From Norana najaformis (lineage: Eukaryota > Annelida > Clitellata > Crassiclitellata > Hormogastridae), in NCBI GenBank assembly GCA_964023275.1, contig OZ029929.1, positions 9,003,937-9,067,936 on the forward strand: 64,000 bases of DNA, in the 5' to 3' direction. How positions within the stretch are numbered: position 1 is the stretch's first letter; each line of letters opens with the position of its first letter. This document shows positions 22,889 through 34,975 of this stretch, one piece after another. The notes below the pieces were generated by a model. The model searched no databases. It worked only from the letters and a program-made list of their open reading frames with translations, and had not been told where the DNA came from. Both the position numbers and the translations under genes were made by a program.

Positions 22889-23130
22889 TATCTATCTATC
22901 TATCAATCTATCTATCGATCATACATACAATCATAAGTACATACATACATAAATATATACATGCATACATACATACATGCATACATACATGCATACATGC
23001 ATATACATTCATACATTCATACATACATGCATACATAAATACATACCTGCATGCATACGTACATACATTCATAGTACATACATACATACATACATGCATA
23101 CATATTTGCATACGTGCATACGTACATGCA
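22740..23130. repeat. Compound (TCTG)n-(ATCA)n-(CATA)n microsatellite
   Basis: TCTG units pass into TCTA and ATCA units, then into CATACATG units over about 390 bp. All apparent ORFs in it are artefacts of repeat periodicity. Confidence 0.97.
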
Positions 23131-23783
23131 CAATAGACCTACATGCAGAAATTTCTAGACAAACCAAGAAGAGCAGTCTTTTAGGTGAACACCAAGATGC
23201 AGCCATTGGTAAGAAATGTGATCCACTTCATTTTATTAGGCGAGGGCGGTTGGCCAGTCTTATCCCTCGACACCTGCTGGTCTTCCCAACGACGAAGACA
23301 TACAGTCCATGGACTCAGTCTCTAGCAGCGATTCAGCCAGGAACGCTGGGGAACAGACATCTTGAAATGCTTCATTCCGGGTGGGGCTTTGAACTCCGGA
23401 CCTCTGGGGTGACAGGATAGCACGGTAACCACGATGAATACCGTTAGTTCTCTATCTTGCTGCCAATATTTGAACATTTTAATGCATTCCGCTTTAGTAT
23501 TTGACTTAGACGCTAACTCGATTATACACATGCCCGCACAATGACGCACGCACGGCCAGGCACACACACACAGACATACATAGAGACACAGACACACACG
23601 GACAACACCCAACAAACAGCCACAGCGCCCTACTGAGTATTAAAGAGGAACAAGGCAGACTCGCGATTCCTATCCCGCTCCCTCGCTCGTTCTTCCGCTA
23701 TTACCGCTTCCTCTTCCTTATACTTGACTGCTCGTATATAACTCAATCAATCTTTACGCTTGAAAGTCATATACTTCTGTCGT

Positions 23784-23784
<1 letters not shown>

Positions 23785-23866
<82 letters not shown>
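23785..23866. repeat. (TC)n microsatellite
   Basis: About 40 uninterrupted tc dinucleotides. Confidence 0.98.
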
Positions 23867-23869
<3 letters not shown>

Positions 23870-24419
23870 AAGTGTCTTTCTCTTTATCTTCTTCTCTCTG
23901 TCTCGTCTGTTTTCTGTCTTTAATTTGGTTTCTCCTGTTTCACTCATTTCTACACTTTTTCACACCATCCTTCACTCTGTCTTTCCGTACTTCCGTATCT
24001 CCATTACCATCCATCCTCTCTGGCTGCACCCTAACTGAAAGCCAGAGATCTATATGCACGTTGCGCGTGAGGCAGACTGACACAAGAGCACACATACAAA
24101 GTCAATTGATATCCGGGTAAACACAAACAGACAGACAGACAGACAGTCAGACTGACAGACAGACAGACAGACAATGAAATGACAGGACACGCGTTCCTCC
24201 CAAACCCCAACTAAAGTTCTTAACTTCCTACATTCAGTTCGGCATCTGTTCATGTGCCACTCCGTCTGTTCATCTCTCCTTCCGTCTTCTTCCATCCTCG
24301 AGGTCTCCTTCCATCCTTGAAGTTTTCTCCGTCTGCAGCAGTATCCTTGACCCTCCTCAGCATTCCTCATACTCAACGTCTTCCATCTCTTTTAGCACAC
24401 GCTTCCTCCTAATGCTCTT

Positions 24420-24660
24420 CTTACTACTAATCCTCCTCCTCCTCCTCATCCTTCTCCTGCTCTTCCTCCTTCCCTCCGCATCCTCCTTCTCTTCCTCCTC
24501 CTTCTCCTGCTCTTCCTCCTCCTGCTGCTCCTCCTTCTCTTCCTCCTCTTCCTTCTCCTCCTCCTTCTTCCTCTGCTCTTTCTCCTTCTTCCCTCCGCTT
24601 CCTCTTTCTCTTCGTCCTCCGCATTCTCCACCTCTTCTTCGTCATCATCATCATCCTCCT
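24420..24660. repeat. Polypyrimidine (CTC/CTT) tract
   Basis: About 240 bp of nearly pure C/T on the plus strand, mainly ctcctc and cttctc triplets. On the transcribed RNA of the channel gene it would be a purine-rich tract. Confidence 0.95.
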
Positions 24661-24954
24661 CACTCAGCACCAATGAAACACGTCAATTACTCGGCCATCT
24701 TCTGTCAGATCCAGCGCAAGACGCTTGCATGATTACATGATTAACGCCATCGCTGTCTCCTCCCTCACTCCCCACCCAACCGTCCTGTGTAATTCTGGCG
24801 CCATATAATCAATCGAATGATGCAAGGAGCGCGACAGGCGACACAGTGCGGTGTATTAATCCGTAGGTTGGTGATTCCTTCGATGGAAATTAGAGAACGA
24901 CAGACAAATGAACAAATTAAAGGACAGATTAAGAGAGCAAAGACATATTATTAT

Positions 24955-25130
24955 TTTTGAATTTATTAGGCGCCACTATCTAATGGCTTAGCATCAATCG
25001 ATGGCGCCGAGCAGTTGTGAGTAAAGGACTTGCTCAAGGACCCTACACAGTAACCGTCTCAGATGAGTTTCGAACCCGTACTCTCCGCGTTACAAGCCGA
25101 GCGCTCTATAGAATCAGCTACCGTGCTCCA
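24955..25130 (-). mobile_element. SINE family A1 copy, tRNA-Thr-like head
   Basis: The minus strand starts ggagcacggtagctgattct, with an anticodon-like cttgtaa flanked by gagcgctcgg and gcggagag, then a B-box gggttcgaaac. The cttgtaa loop suggests tRNA-Thr(TGT) ancestry. The tail is atcgatgctaagccattaga and agtggcgcc. Confidence 0.85.
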
Positions 25131-25344
25131 CATGTGAACATACAGAGGGACGAATGAACAGATGGAAGGACAAGTGAAATGAATAGACAGTACGATAGCA
25201 TCCAGTGAAGGTTTGAATATGTAGCCGAGTTATTTATCCTAAGCAAGTTTATTATTATTTTTGCAATTTCACTCAGTTGTCTTTCACTGAAGACTGAAAA
25301 CATTTCTTTTCCAAAAATTTTTTCCTGATTCTTCCTCTTCCCCT

Positions 25345-25552
25345 TATCTCTCTTCTCGCTTCGATTTCAAACACCATCCACCGTAGCCGTCCGACTGTCT
25401 GACTGCCTGACTCCTGGATCTTGACCTGGAACCGAACCCTTTTGCCTATCGATTTTGTTTTGACGGAGTGCCTGTGAACAAACTGGTTCCCGCGACTTAG
25501 CTTTCGTTGGGCGCTGTGTATATCTCGAGATTACGATTACGATTACTACGAT
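25345..25552 (-). repeat. Repeat family D copy (minus)
   Basis: The plus strand reads accatccaccgtagccgtcc, ccttttgcctatcgattttg, gcgacttagctttcgttggg and atctcgagattacgattacg, the reverse complement of the family D core. Confidence 0.88.
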
Positions 25553-27679
25553 TATTATATTAGTTTTGTATGTGCGCAGTAATTTTTGGTAAGGATCTTA
25601 ATAAATTGACGAAATTGTTTCTGCAGCCCTCAAGTCTCCTGAAAATGTGTAATATGCCCTTTCATCCAAAAAGGTTGGACACCCTTCGACTAAAGTTTGG
25701 ATGTATCAAGAAAAAAAGCAAGAAGAAAAGCTACATTCAGCCAGGGAGAGGTTGACAACAGAAAGAGTGACATGGTCAAAACATCAATGCGTTCCTTACG
25801 AAGATCAGTTGGTATCAGGCCCAGAGCACACACTGAGATCGTTATCTTTGGGGCAGAATGGCTGGTTTAAAGAAACTGAAGACAGGTGGAGGATGTTACT
25901 GACAGTAACAATGATCAATCTCATAAATAACAAGTGTCGAGAAAGACAACCAGATGCATATAAACATCTCTACCATTTTTATGATATTTTTACCATGGTA
26001 AAATATAAAGCGGATTTTTTATCGGTAAAAAATCCGTATTTTGTGCCGCTAGAAAATCATTTTACATCCCTAATTATTATTACACACATTCTTAACGCGC
26101 ACAAATGCCCCTCGCGCTTATCTAAGTAGTTGTGTGTAGGCCTCCCAATAGTGTTCTTGCCACTTGTCGGAAGACTTGAAGAACTGAAATGCTTTTATCT
26201 CCAAGAACATAGTGACCACCGAATTGGTGTCTGCCCAACACCAGACGTTAATATTACATGTGTGCAGTGAGCAGGCAACCAGAGTGGTTGTGAAGCAGGA
26301 GTCGCCGAGCGATGGCTAAGAACTGTTGCACTTGACTCTGACTGAGACTCCTTGTGGAATGGGCAGCTTCTCGTCACCTCCTACTTACTTGCTTCAATCA
26401 ATCACGGCCAACCGCCTCGGGCTCATGTGGGAGGGAACGTTAGGGAAAGGAGGGCAACGCCCGACGAAGGAGAGGGAGGTGCATCCGCTTTATTGCGAGT
26501 CGCAATGGTTTCAGTCGGAAGCAAGAACTGAGAACCACAAGTGGCGCGTATCCGTGACCGCTAGGCACTTGAGAGGGCTTGGAGTAACCTGACAAGTACG
26601 AGGAATGTCCGCCGGGACGCATTTCAGAATTTCAGGCACGTGTGAGCATGACGTACTACAAGATATTGGCCAGGCGCCAACAAAGTGCTAAAACACCGAC
26701 AATCTCCACTACTGCCTTTCAAGAATAGCCAGACACATAACATGGTGAATGAAAGAGCAAGACATGGGTTTCAAAGCAGACTTTGAGTCCGAGCTGCTTG
26801 AGTCCAAGTACGAGTCCCTCAACCAGAGGCGCTTTTTACATCGGTGTAATTGGTGTAAACACCGAGGGGCCCCAACGACGCAAATTATAATGGGCCCCAA
26901 TCACAATTTTCAAAATTCCAGTCGCCGAAGTCTAGGCGGGTCCCTATGAGAGTTTACACCGAGATATTTTTAAAAACCATTAAATCGCCTCTGCCCTCAA
27001 CTTCAAGGCCTGAAGTTCAATGTTATAAAGCATTCAGCAATTCTGCTGATATCGTGTAATATTCGTGCCTTCGTAAATCCGTCTCAACTAAAACTTTGGC
27101 GTTTAATCTGCTCTGGCTCCCGTGTGTCATATCTCCCGCCTAATCGTCAACAGTTCATTTTAGACTGTTACGTGTTTTAATATTAGTTAAACTAACAAGT
27201 AAACTGTCATAAACATAATAAACATCATAAACAGATCACGCAATAGAAGAGCTCAGATGACTAAGTTTGTCAGCGATATCCCTCCTATGCGCATTCTATG
27301 TTGAACAATAGCATCACTGAGGTGAAGAAGCATCAACACTGCGTAAATCTTCCGTGAATTCCCCGCTCACTGAATCATGCAGAGGAGGAGTTCGGCCAAA
27401 ACACGCGTCGCTTAAAGACTTTCAGATTCCACTGGAATTGGAAACTACTCTACATTCTGAGGGCTGTAAGGGCCTCCTCCTCATCCTCTTTCCACGGCGA
27501 CAACTTTAGCATTTACGAAGGGTTCAAACTAGGCTATTATCCATTTCTTCCGAGTTTTGCCTTTTTAACTAATCCTAATTTAATTGCAGATGTTTTGGAC
27601 ACGTATTTCGCTATATCAATGCATTAGGCATCTGTTAAATTGTCTAGCATGCTAAGCTAACAGCTCATCAACAGCAAGC

Positions 27680-27810
27680 CCAGCTGCTCCATATGTTCAT
27701 CTGTCATGCGCTCAACTGCTATGCATGCTCATCTATCACATGCTCATGGTCACATGATCAGCTGCCATACAGGATCATCTGTCACGTGCTGGACTGCCAT
27801 ATGCTCAGCG
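27680..27810. repeat. Degenerate short tandem repeat
   Basis: Imperfect units resembling catatgctcatctgtcac recur about every 20 bp. It underlies a 126-codon plus-strand ORF, which I do not consider a gene. Confidence 0.65.
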
Positions 27811-29204
27811 CCCAACCCAGGTTTACACCAGACATGTTTACCAACGACACGCTCTGAACACTCATTAACTGTTATCCAATCTGACAATGGCAGCTGCAGC
27901 CACTGCATGTTCAGCGATGTTTATAGTCATGCAGCACGCATCTTGCACTACAGCTCGCACGGCTGCATGCCATTCAACACTAAACACAGCCAATCTCAGT
28001 TCGCCTGCGTATTTCAGAATCGACATCAGAGCAATATAAGACAATCAGATGTGTCTGAAGCACCTATTCATGAAACAATACAGTAACACTGACATCCCGC
28101 TGAACCCAATTATAGGTCTTCGAAGACTCCGACTACATGGATGACGTCTCACTGCTGGCGATAGTGTCCTCATCAAGAAGAAGGGTCTATCTTTTTCAAC
28201 CTTTTTGTGAAAATCAGATTGATAAAGCCACTCTAGCCTACCATAGAGTTACTGCGATTTCTATATAATGAGACACATACGAGCTCCATATTGCTAATGC
28301 TTTCTCTTTTGAGTCCATGTTCGGTGCTTAAATTCCGCTGCATCTTATGAAATTGACGATTATGCAAGCCATGTAAGCTAAACGATCTCGTTCTTGGCTT
28401 GCTATTGTGGATGCTCTTCAGCAGCAAACTCCTCCAATCCCAAGACCATGCTTACTATGAGTAATTTTGATACTAGCGAGCAACAGATAAACAATTACAT
28501 TATCATGCCTTACCCAAGTAAAGCCCTCTATAACATCTCGCTGGACAGTTAGTTGGACATATGCGCTTGTCCGATGCTGCTTGGGATTGTGTACCGTGCT
28601 ATGTATGGAACTAAGCAAAATACTAAAACACAATTGGTTTTCATGTGGCAAAGTATTGTACATCGTAGGCCCAATGCAGGCCACAGCATAACTTACAGTT
28701 ATGCGGACAGCTCGCAGTCATTTGGGGAGACATCATGTTGCCACGAGCGCACCAATCACGGCACTCATCTCCCATTTTGTTCCGACGAATTACAGGGAAA
28801 AGCAGGACCAACGGACTCAATCCAGCTGGAAGAGGTGTCTGGAGAGGATTACTGACAATACAGCAGACAGCAGGGGCCTTGTGGCCGTCAACGATTTGTC
28901 CACAGCAAAAGGAAGAATAGGAAACATTTTAAACTACAGAAACGATTGTCACACGGAACAAGATCTCGCCGAAATAGCTATGCAAACTGATGCAGTACAA
29001 TAATACAACTAAATGGAATGTAAAAACTATAATTTCTTAGTACATTTTAAAAGCTGTAGGCCTATAACAAATGATTTATTTTTTTGCGGCGCCTAGTGGG
29101 AAATAATTGCAAATTATCCACGCTTTAGCTGGTCATAAGAGCTGATATCAAATGCTGATTAATTCATAAAAATGAGAGAGTGTACGCCATTATGTCGATC
29201 ATAT

Positions 29205-29670
29205 GAAACCATAGCAGCTATTGAATATTAGCCATTCAGGTGTAATAATTGTACAGTATTGAATACCATCCAATCAAATTAAATAAGTAAACACTCAAGC
29301 ATAGCCAAGCGGATACTTAGGGTTTACTTACAAAGTATTAGATACCAGCTAATCATATGAACTTATAGCAAATATTCAGATAAAACCAACATACAACACC
29401 CAGTCGGATTCCTAAGCAGGCTATTAATTAATCAAATGATATTGCATGTCTGGCAAATCATATGAAATATCAGCATATACTGGGGACCCGGCATTCATGC
29501 AAAATCGTAGCAGACATTCCAAAATTATCTATCGCAGAACAGCCAATCGGATTCATCCGCTGTTCATCACACAGTATTGAACACCAGCCAATTATACGAA
29601 ATCATGCAAATATTCTAACATTGTCAGTGTACGACAGCCAATCGGACTTCTAGGTATAAATCAAACAACG
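29205..29670. repeat. Degenerate long-unit tandem repeat
   Basis: The phrases agtattgaataccatccaat, agtattagataccagctaat and agtattgaacaccagccaat recur, as do gccaagcggatac, cagtcggattc and cagccaatcggattc. Copies are too diverged for me to fix a period. Confidence 0.6.
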
Positions 29671-29946
29671 GATGCTTGGGGCTGGCAATAAACTGACAGC
29701 AAAGCAATCCGCGCTATTGCGTTACATTAACCTTCGACATAAACCATGTCTTTGACGCAGCAAGAGCTCCGTAAAACCAATGCTCTGATATTAAGATCAT
29801 CACAGAACTTCGGGGTAATGATAAGTGTACGTTGCACTGAGCTCGAAAATACAGGATTACGGAGAGAAGGCAGCCGATAGTGATATCTATTCACAGAACT
29901 TACTACTACTGGAGGAAAGGAACACGAGCACAAAAACTGGAGACAT

Positions 29947-30185
29947 TCATAATCGTAATCCCGAGATTTCTACAGGGCCCAATGAAAGCCACATCAAGGG
30001 AACCAGCTTATTCACACGCGCTCAGTCAAAATAAAATCGATAGGCAAACGTGTTCGGTTCCAGGTCAAGCTCGATCCAAGAGTCAGGCAGAGATACAGCG
30101 TGGCAGCTAGGGTGAGTGATGTTTGGGATTGGAGCGGAAAGAGGGGTAAGAGGAAGAAGGGGAGTAAGGATTATCCATGTACAGT
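29947..30185 (+). repeat. Repeat family D copy
   Basis: Contains cataatcgtaatcccgagat, ttctacagggcccaatgaaa, cgctcagtcaaaataaaatc and ggttccaggtcaagctcg. Confidence 0.85.
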
Positions 30186-30784
30186 TATGAAGGAAGAATC
30201 CGGATTCACAGTCGTATTGAGAAGTGAAGAAAATTGCGCAGTGTGCAAACGCCTACAGAAACGAATCCTAGAACTGCGACAAAACCGAAATGGAACTGAA
30301 CCTGGCGGACCGTTTGATGCAATTTGTTTAATGTGCTTCAAACAGAGTGAAGTTGCTATGTACATTCATTTCAAAGCACTCGTGTTGAAAGTGCGCCACA
30401 AGTAGTCACGCACAACCTCGATAAACAATTATTTATGGCTACAATAATTGCACAAGTACCCTCATAAGTATCAAGGTGCACTCCTGTTATGTACCAAAGT
30501 GCAACAAAACAATAAAATACTAGCAAACAGTGAAACTGTACCAAAAATTTTCCCAATCCACGTCAATGGCCTTTGATGTCATAAGATGTCGTTAAACATT
30601 GGAAACTACTACTAGCAAAAAATCAATAGTCTAGGAAAGACGTAATATGTACTCTAGGTCGTACAAGCAGAACATAACTGTTCCAGATGATCTTCCGAGG
30701 GACATTCTGAAAGGGAATTGATGTGCTGAGATTAGTAACAGGGGCCTAATTTCTTTAAAGCGTGGAACAGAGGGCCATTGAGGC

Positions 30785-30970
30785 TTAGACTGGAAATTTG
30801 ATTATGCCTATACAGTGCAATACATGGTAAAACAAGTGGTGTTTGGAATGATGGATGGCGGAAGAACCAGAGGTAAATCGAATAGAGAATGGCTGGATGA
30901 CGTAAGGGGTAGGTGTGGGATGGATGAGTCTGTAGGTACAGGACAAAGAGGACGGTGGAGATTTACAGTG
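30785..30970 (+). mobile_element. LINE relic (endonuclease-type LINE C-terminus)
   Basis: The translation reads MVKQVVFGMMDGGRTRGKSN, then REWLDDVRGRCGM. This fits the G(K/R)xxRGRPxREWLDD block near the end of RTE/L1-like ORF2. Short and truncated; followed by a family E-like gtaattgtaattg stretch. Confidence 0.65.
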
Positions 30971-31719
30971 AAGCATGTAATTGTAATTGTATTTTAAAAT
31001 TTGTATAGCGCCAATTCAAGATAAACTCATCAGTGAAGCATGTGATCGACAGCAAGGGGTGATGAACCCATGGACTCAAAGAACAAAGAAAGAAAGAAAT
31101 ACAGTGCAGTGAAACAGGCCTAACGTCGTGAAGCTCAGATCAGTGGATTGTTGCACCGGGTCAATTGTTCTAAGACAGAATCGTTTCAGGTCATATGTCG
31201 CCACAGTTTGCAACCTGCCGACATCACATCGCTCGGAAATAAATCTGTCTTGTCTTGCAAAACACGAGGCCAATATTGCTCTGAAACAATGTCACAGTAG
31301 ACGCTATTGCAATTGATTACATCCGCTGCAGTTTAGATTGCATACAGTTAGTTGGTTGGAAAACGTAGAGCTGTGAGGACGATTACAAGGAATACCTTGA
31401 GACTGATATGAAGCATAACAAGGACATTCTCATGATCGTATATTTGAGCATAAATTAAAGGTGATGCCAATATGACGGACAATTTCAGAAGGACGAAGGA
31501 GGATCAATAGAGCGCCAGTATTAATTGATGAACTGGTCTCAGTTAGAAGTCATCAGGCGCGATCCAGTTTTATCAGAAGTGGCGACCAACAAAGCGAATA
31601 ACTGAAGCATGAAAATTGGATTAAATGGTGAGAAATGCTGCCAGAATGAATTTGACAAAATATGGAGAAACTTAAGAAGCGGCCTTTTACTTTGTAGACG
31701 CTCATTGCTGCGGTGGCCT

Positions 31720-31865
31720 ACTCTGTATGTATGCATGTATGTATGTATATGCGTGGATGTATGTACGTATGTATGTGTGTATGTATGTATGTATATGTGT
31801 GTATGTATGTATGTACGTACGTATTATGTATGAATGTATGTAAGTATGTATGTATGCGTGCATTT
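31720..31865. repeat. (GTAT)n microsatellite, imperfect
   Basis: Runs of gtatgtat with gtgt and acgt variants. Confidence 0.95.
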
Positions 31866-32445
31866 ATGTAAGTACTTATAGATAATCAATTCAAAACCTT
31901 CATAAAGGCGATCATGTAATAAGAGTTAAGAGCACAATTCAATCATAAGCAAATAATTACATAGACGAACGCGTACAGCGCTTCTTCGCAAAAAAAGTTC
32001 ATTTAGTCCAGGTGAAATATAGTGATTCCAGCAGAGCAAACGAGATGAACTTCTATGGCGAGTTTGTATACATGTAGAAGACAGTCTCAAGTATTGCTCA
32101 TGAGACAGACTATCTGTCCCAAGTTCACCGTAACTGCTCTATTACAAGACATCTTGCGACAGTCAGCGTGGTTGATAGCTACGCGGATACTAAGAGAGTG
32201 TCGCAGAGTAAGCGAGGGAACACATACACGGAATTTATTGGCCTTTTCCACGTGAAGCCGACGCTCAGTCGGCGGCCAGAGCGAAATCCTCTGGGGGCTA
32301 ATGGTTGGTAGCTTAATGTTCTTGCGCCCTGCAACTGCCACGCACAGTAGCCTATGATCCTCGGCTGAACCCCGCGGCCAAAGAAAGCTTTCCATAAAGA
32401 ATTAAAAATACTGCACTAAGTGTGCAAACCTGTCTAAGATATGGT

Positions 32446-32546
32446 GAGAATATGACAATATTCCCAATATGCACGGCTTCTGTGCCCTACGTATGGGCCC
32501 ATATGTATGAACTATGAAGCCCATATGGGAATATTGTCATATTCTC
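32446..32546. repeat. Perfect 21-bp inverted repeat around a 59-bp loop
   Basis: The left arm 32446-32466 (gagaatatgacaatattccc plus a) is the exact reverse complement of 32526-32546. The loop holds further short palindromes (gggcccatatg, agcccatatggga). It lies about 120 bp from the acidic I-II linker exon donor. Confidence 0.9.
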
Positions 32547-32663
32547 AACAAATTTTCAACATATGACGTTGATGTTGCGGAAATGTTTAGAATTAATAAG
32601 TTTAGAATGGGTTAGAATGATCTAGAATGAAGCAGACATTTTAAATTGAAGCAGACGACTTAC

Positions 32664-32726
32664 TCTGCCTGACAGATGGTACCTCTGGCTTCTCCTCCTC
32701 CTCCTCTCCCTCCGGTTCAATGTCCT
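32664..32726 (-). CDS. CaV1 exon: acidic I-II linker segment
   Basis: This small exon has 20 codons with two bases before and one after. It reads DIEPEGEEEEEKPEVPSVRQ, so it is strongly acidic, and follows directly on the AID as in other CaV1 channels (ITQAED-type junction). Acceptor gtcttttcag, donor A|gtaagt. It is followed by the largest intron in the gene, 11.6 kb. Identification rests on phase, splice sites and the AID junction rather than on sequence conservation of the acidic run. Confidence 0.85.
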
Positions 32727-33309
32727 CTGAAAAGACAAAGATTCTCTGAGACACACAACAAAGTAAACAAATAAACAAAATATAACGAACGTAGTTACGA
32801 AGAATTATGCAATAATTGTCACTCATCTAGCATACGCATCTTTATTAATAAACAACAGGTCAGCTTACAGGCTCGGTAGTGCTTAAGACTGGACGACGTT
32901 TTGGCTGAAGCGCAAACGTGGTAATAGCAATTAAATGGAACGCCGATGCTGAAATGCAACCAGAAGTGAAGACGATGAGGCGAACTTACATCAGATGATC
33001 TGTAGTTCGTCATTTAGAACCCCTGCCATGCGATCATATTTTCCAGTAGAAATAACCACCTTATTAACGATGATCAAGAGATGATCACTAAACTGGGAAA
33101 AGCTCACGCCAGTGATAACTCACAGACAAACCAAGATTGGTAGAGATCGTAAATGAATGATGAGAATAGTAATTATGATTAGCTTAGCGATGATTAATGG
33201 ATTCGAAGGTTAAGATGATGAAGCAAGAGAGCCCCATCTAGGTACTTTATGTCTGTGTAATGTAGAGATTGTGCGACGATGATTTTGATGATTATGACCA
33301 AGACGACGT

Positions 33310-33410
33310 CCACGAGGAGGAGAAGGAGAAAAGAGGAGGAGGAGGAGAAAGAAGAGGAGAAGGAGAAAGAGTAGGAGGAGGGAAGAGGAGGAGGAAGTGG
33401 AGGAGGTGGA
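33310..33410. repeat. (GGA/GAA)n purine tract
   Basis: About 100 bp of gga, gaa and aga triplets directly past the GC donor of the AID exon. On the transcript it is a polypyrimidine run just inside the intron. Confidence 0.93.
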
Positions 33411-33416
33411 ACCTGC

Positions 33417-33532
33417 CTGCTTGCGTAATCCACTCGAGGTATCCCTTGAGGTCTTCGTCCAGTTGTTGTTTCTCGCGGAGTTTCTTGAAATCTCCCCTCG
33501 CCTTCGCCTTTTCCCTCTCCTTGGAAAACTCA
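33417..33532 (-). CDS. CaV1 exon: proximal I-II linker with beta-subunit-binding AID
   Basis: The exon has 38 codons with one base at each end. It reads [15 protein letters not shown], then the alpha-interaction domain [17 protein letters not shown], whose final Glu comes from the split codon with the next exon. The CaV-beta consensus is QQxExxLxGYxxWIxxxE; the only change is a conservative Glu to Asp at the fourth position. The key Tyr, Trp and Ile are present. The only donor that keeps frame is GCAG|gcaggt, a GC donor; the nearby GT site would break the AID and the frame. Confidence 0.92.
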
Positions 33533-33734
33533 CTAAAGCAAGTCACCAGAACTGGATTGACAAACGGCGCCCACCGGAACAACAATAAAAGCGGCAACAA
33601 CACGCATCCATGCATGTGTATGACTGCGGGACAATAGGAATATCCAACTGTCAAATGGAAGGACCAAAAAAACAACTAGAAATACTAAATGGAGAATAGA
33701 AAGACGAACTAATTAAGTAAGACTATAAGAACCG

Positions 33735-33900
33735 AACAACTAGTCAGTCAGTCAGTCAGTCCGTGGGTCGGTCGGTCGGTCAGCTGGTTGATCGATGAGT
33801 TAATCAATCAAACCATCGAACCATCAAACACTCGTACAGCCAAACAATCGGACAAAAAATCTATAAATCGATCAATCAATCAACCAACCGATCAATCATG
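33735..33900. repeat. Imperfect (GTCA)n/(GTCG)n/(ATCA)n tract
   Basis: Runs gtcagtcagtcagtc, ggtcggtcggtc, then scattered atcaatca units in the intron between IS6 and the AID exon. Confidence 0.85.
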
Positions 33901-34356
33901 CAAGGGTTGACAGCGTAACGCAATGTAATGTAAAAAAATTAAATGTAATGTTTACAAGCGAAAATTTTTACAGCAGAGTATGTATCGAGCTACTTCTAAG
34001 TTGCTTGATATAGCGCTTCACACAAGATCCCTCGACTGCCTTCAGCAAAATCCTTGGCCAGCGTTGTCATGAACGCCGCCACAGCTGGGGTCGATTGAAG
34101 GACAGGTTCTGTCATGGCAACGAAGTCTGTCTGGAAAAATTGACCAAATGTCTCGAACCAGAAAAATGCTGCATACCCGGTAGTTCTGTTTTCCTTGGGG
34201 TAATTTCAAAGTTGCTGTTCATATTCAATGCTGAAGCAAGTAGACCTTGATTTAACTAATGAATGAAGAAATGAAGAAACAAATAACAATCGAATGAACT
34301 AACGAATGAATGAACAAAGGAACGAATTAATGAACGAATGCAGAAATGCTGCTGAC

Positions 34357-34460
34357 CCGCTGAGGACGCCGAGGACGAGGTTGAGGACAAAGAATGAGCC
34401 GATGATGATAAGGCTGACGAAGTAGATCCAAGGCCACCAATTACCCATCGAGTCATTGAT
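34357..34460 (-). CDS. CaV1 exon: IS6
   Basis: This exon has 34 codons plus two bases. It starts [17 protein letters not shown] and ends in the IS6 pore-lining helix [14 protein letters not shown]. This exon corresponds to the alternatively spliced exon 8/8a region of vertebrate CACNA1C, but I see only one copy here. The acceptor has a good pyrimidine tract (ccctcttccag); the donor is GG|gtcagc, weaker at +3. The intron 5' of it carries a long CCA/CTC-type repeat starting 35 bp away. Confidence 0.94.
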
Positions 34461-34494
34461 CTGGAAGAGGGAAACCAAATGCAGCAACTGTCAA

Positions 34495-34975
34495 CTCCTC
34501 CTCCACCACCACCACCACGATCACCACTACCACCATCACCTCCTATTCCACCACCACCACCACGATCACCACTACCACCATCATCACCTCCACCACCACC
34601 ACGATCGCCACCACCACCATCGCCTCCTCCTCCACCACCACAACCACTATCACCTCCTCCTCCACCGCCACGTCCTCCTCCTCCACCACCACTACCATGA
34701 TCACCGCCACCATCACTTCATCCTCCTCCACCACCACATCCACCACTACCACCATCGCCTCCTCCTCCACCACCACTACCACTATCACCTCCTCCTCCAC
34801 CGCCACGTCCTCCTCCTCCACCACCACTACCATGATCACCGCCACCATCACTTCATCCTCCTCCACCACCACAACCACCACTACCACCATCACCTCCTCC
34901 TCCACCACCACCACCACAACCACCACTACCACCATCACCTCCTCCTCCACCACCACCACCACTACCACCCCCAGC
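34495..34975. repeat. CCA/CTC-rich minisatellite
   Basis: About 480 bp of cctcctccaccaccacc, actaccaccatca and cacgatcacc units in higher-order arrangement; a block of about 125 bp (34665-34790) recurs at about 34800-34925. It opens all frames and creates false His-, Pro- and Val-rich ORFs. It starts 35 bp from the IS6 exon acceptor. Confidence 0.95.

Larger units (their letters stand above)
21034..32663. other. Largest intron (11.6 kb), no confirmed exon
   Basis: This intron splits the I-II linker. It holds a CpG-richer block (about 21290-21640), LINE relics (22190-22560 minus, 30785-30970 plus), microsatellites (22740-23130, 23785-23866, 24120-24172, 24420-24660, 31720-31865), an A1 SINE (24955-25130), family D copies (25345-25552, 29947-30185) and a degenerate repeat zone (29205-29670). 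Stretches at 25600-27650 and 28080-29000 show nothing I recognise. Confidence 0.6.

Noticed and set aside
23747..23947. Arg-Glu repeat ORF
   Set aside because: It is the (TC)n microsatellite read on the minus strand.
24955..25130. tRNA-Thr gene
   Set aside because: The anticodon-like cttgtaa loop is there but the cloverleaf is imperfect and the unit is one of several dispersed SINE copies.
25701..26129. 142-codon plus-strand ORF
   Set aside because: No motif I recognise and AT-rich low-complexity second half; I could not support a gene call.
28553..29003. 100-codon plus-strand ORFs
   Set aside because: No recognisable domain, overlapping alternative frames of equal length, and position inside the channel intron; no support as a gene.
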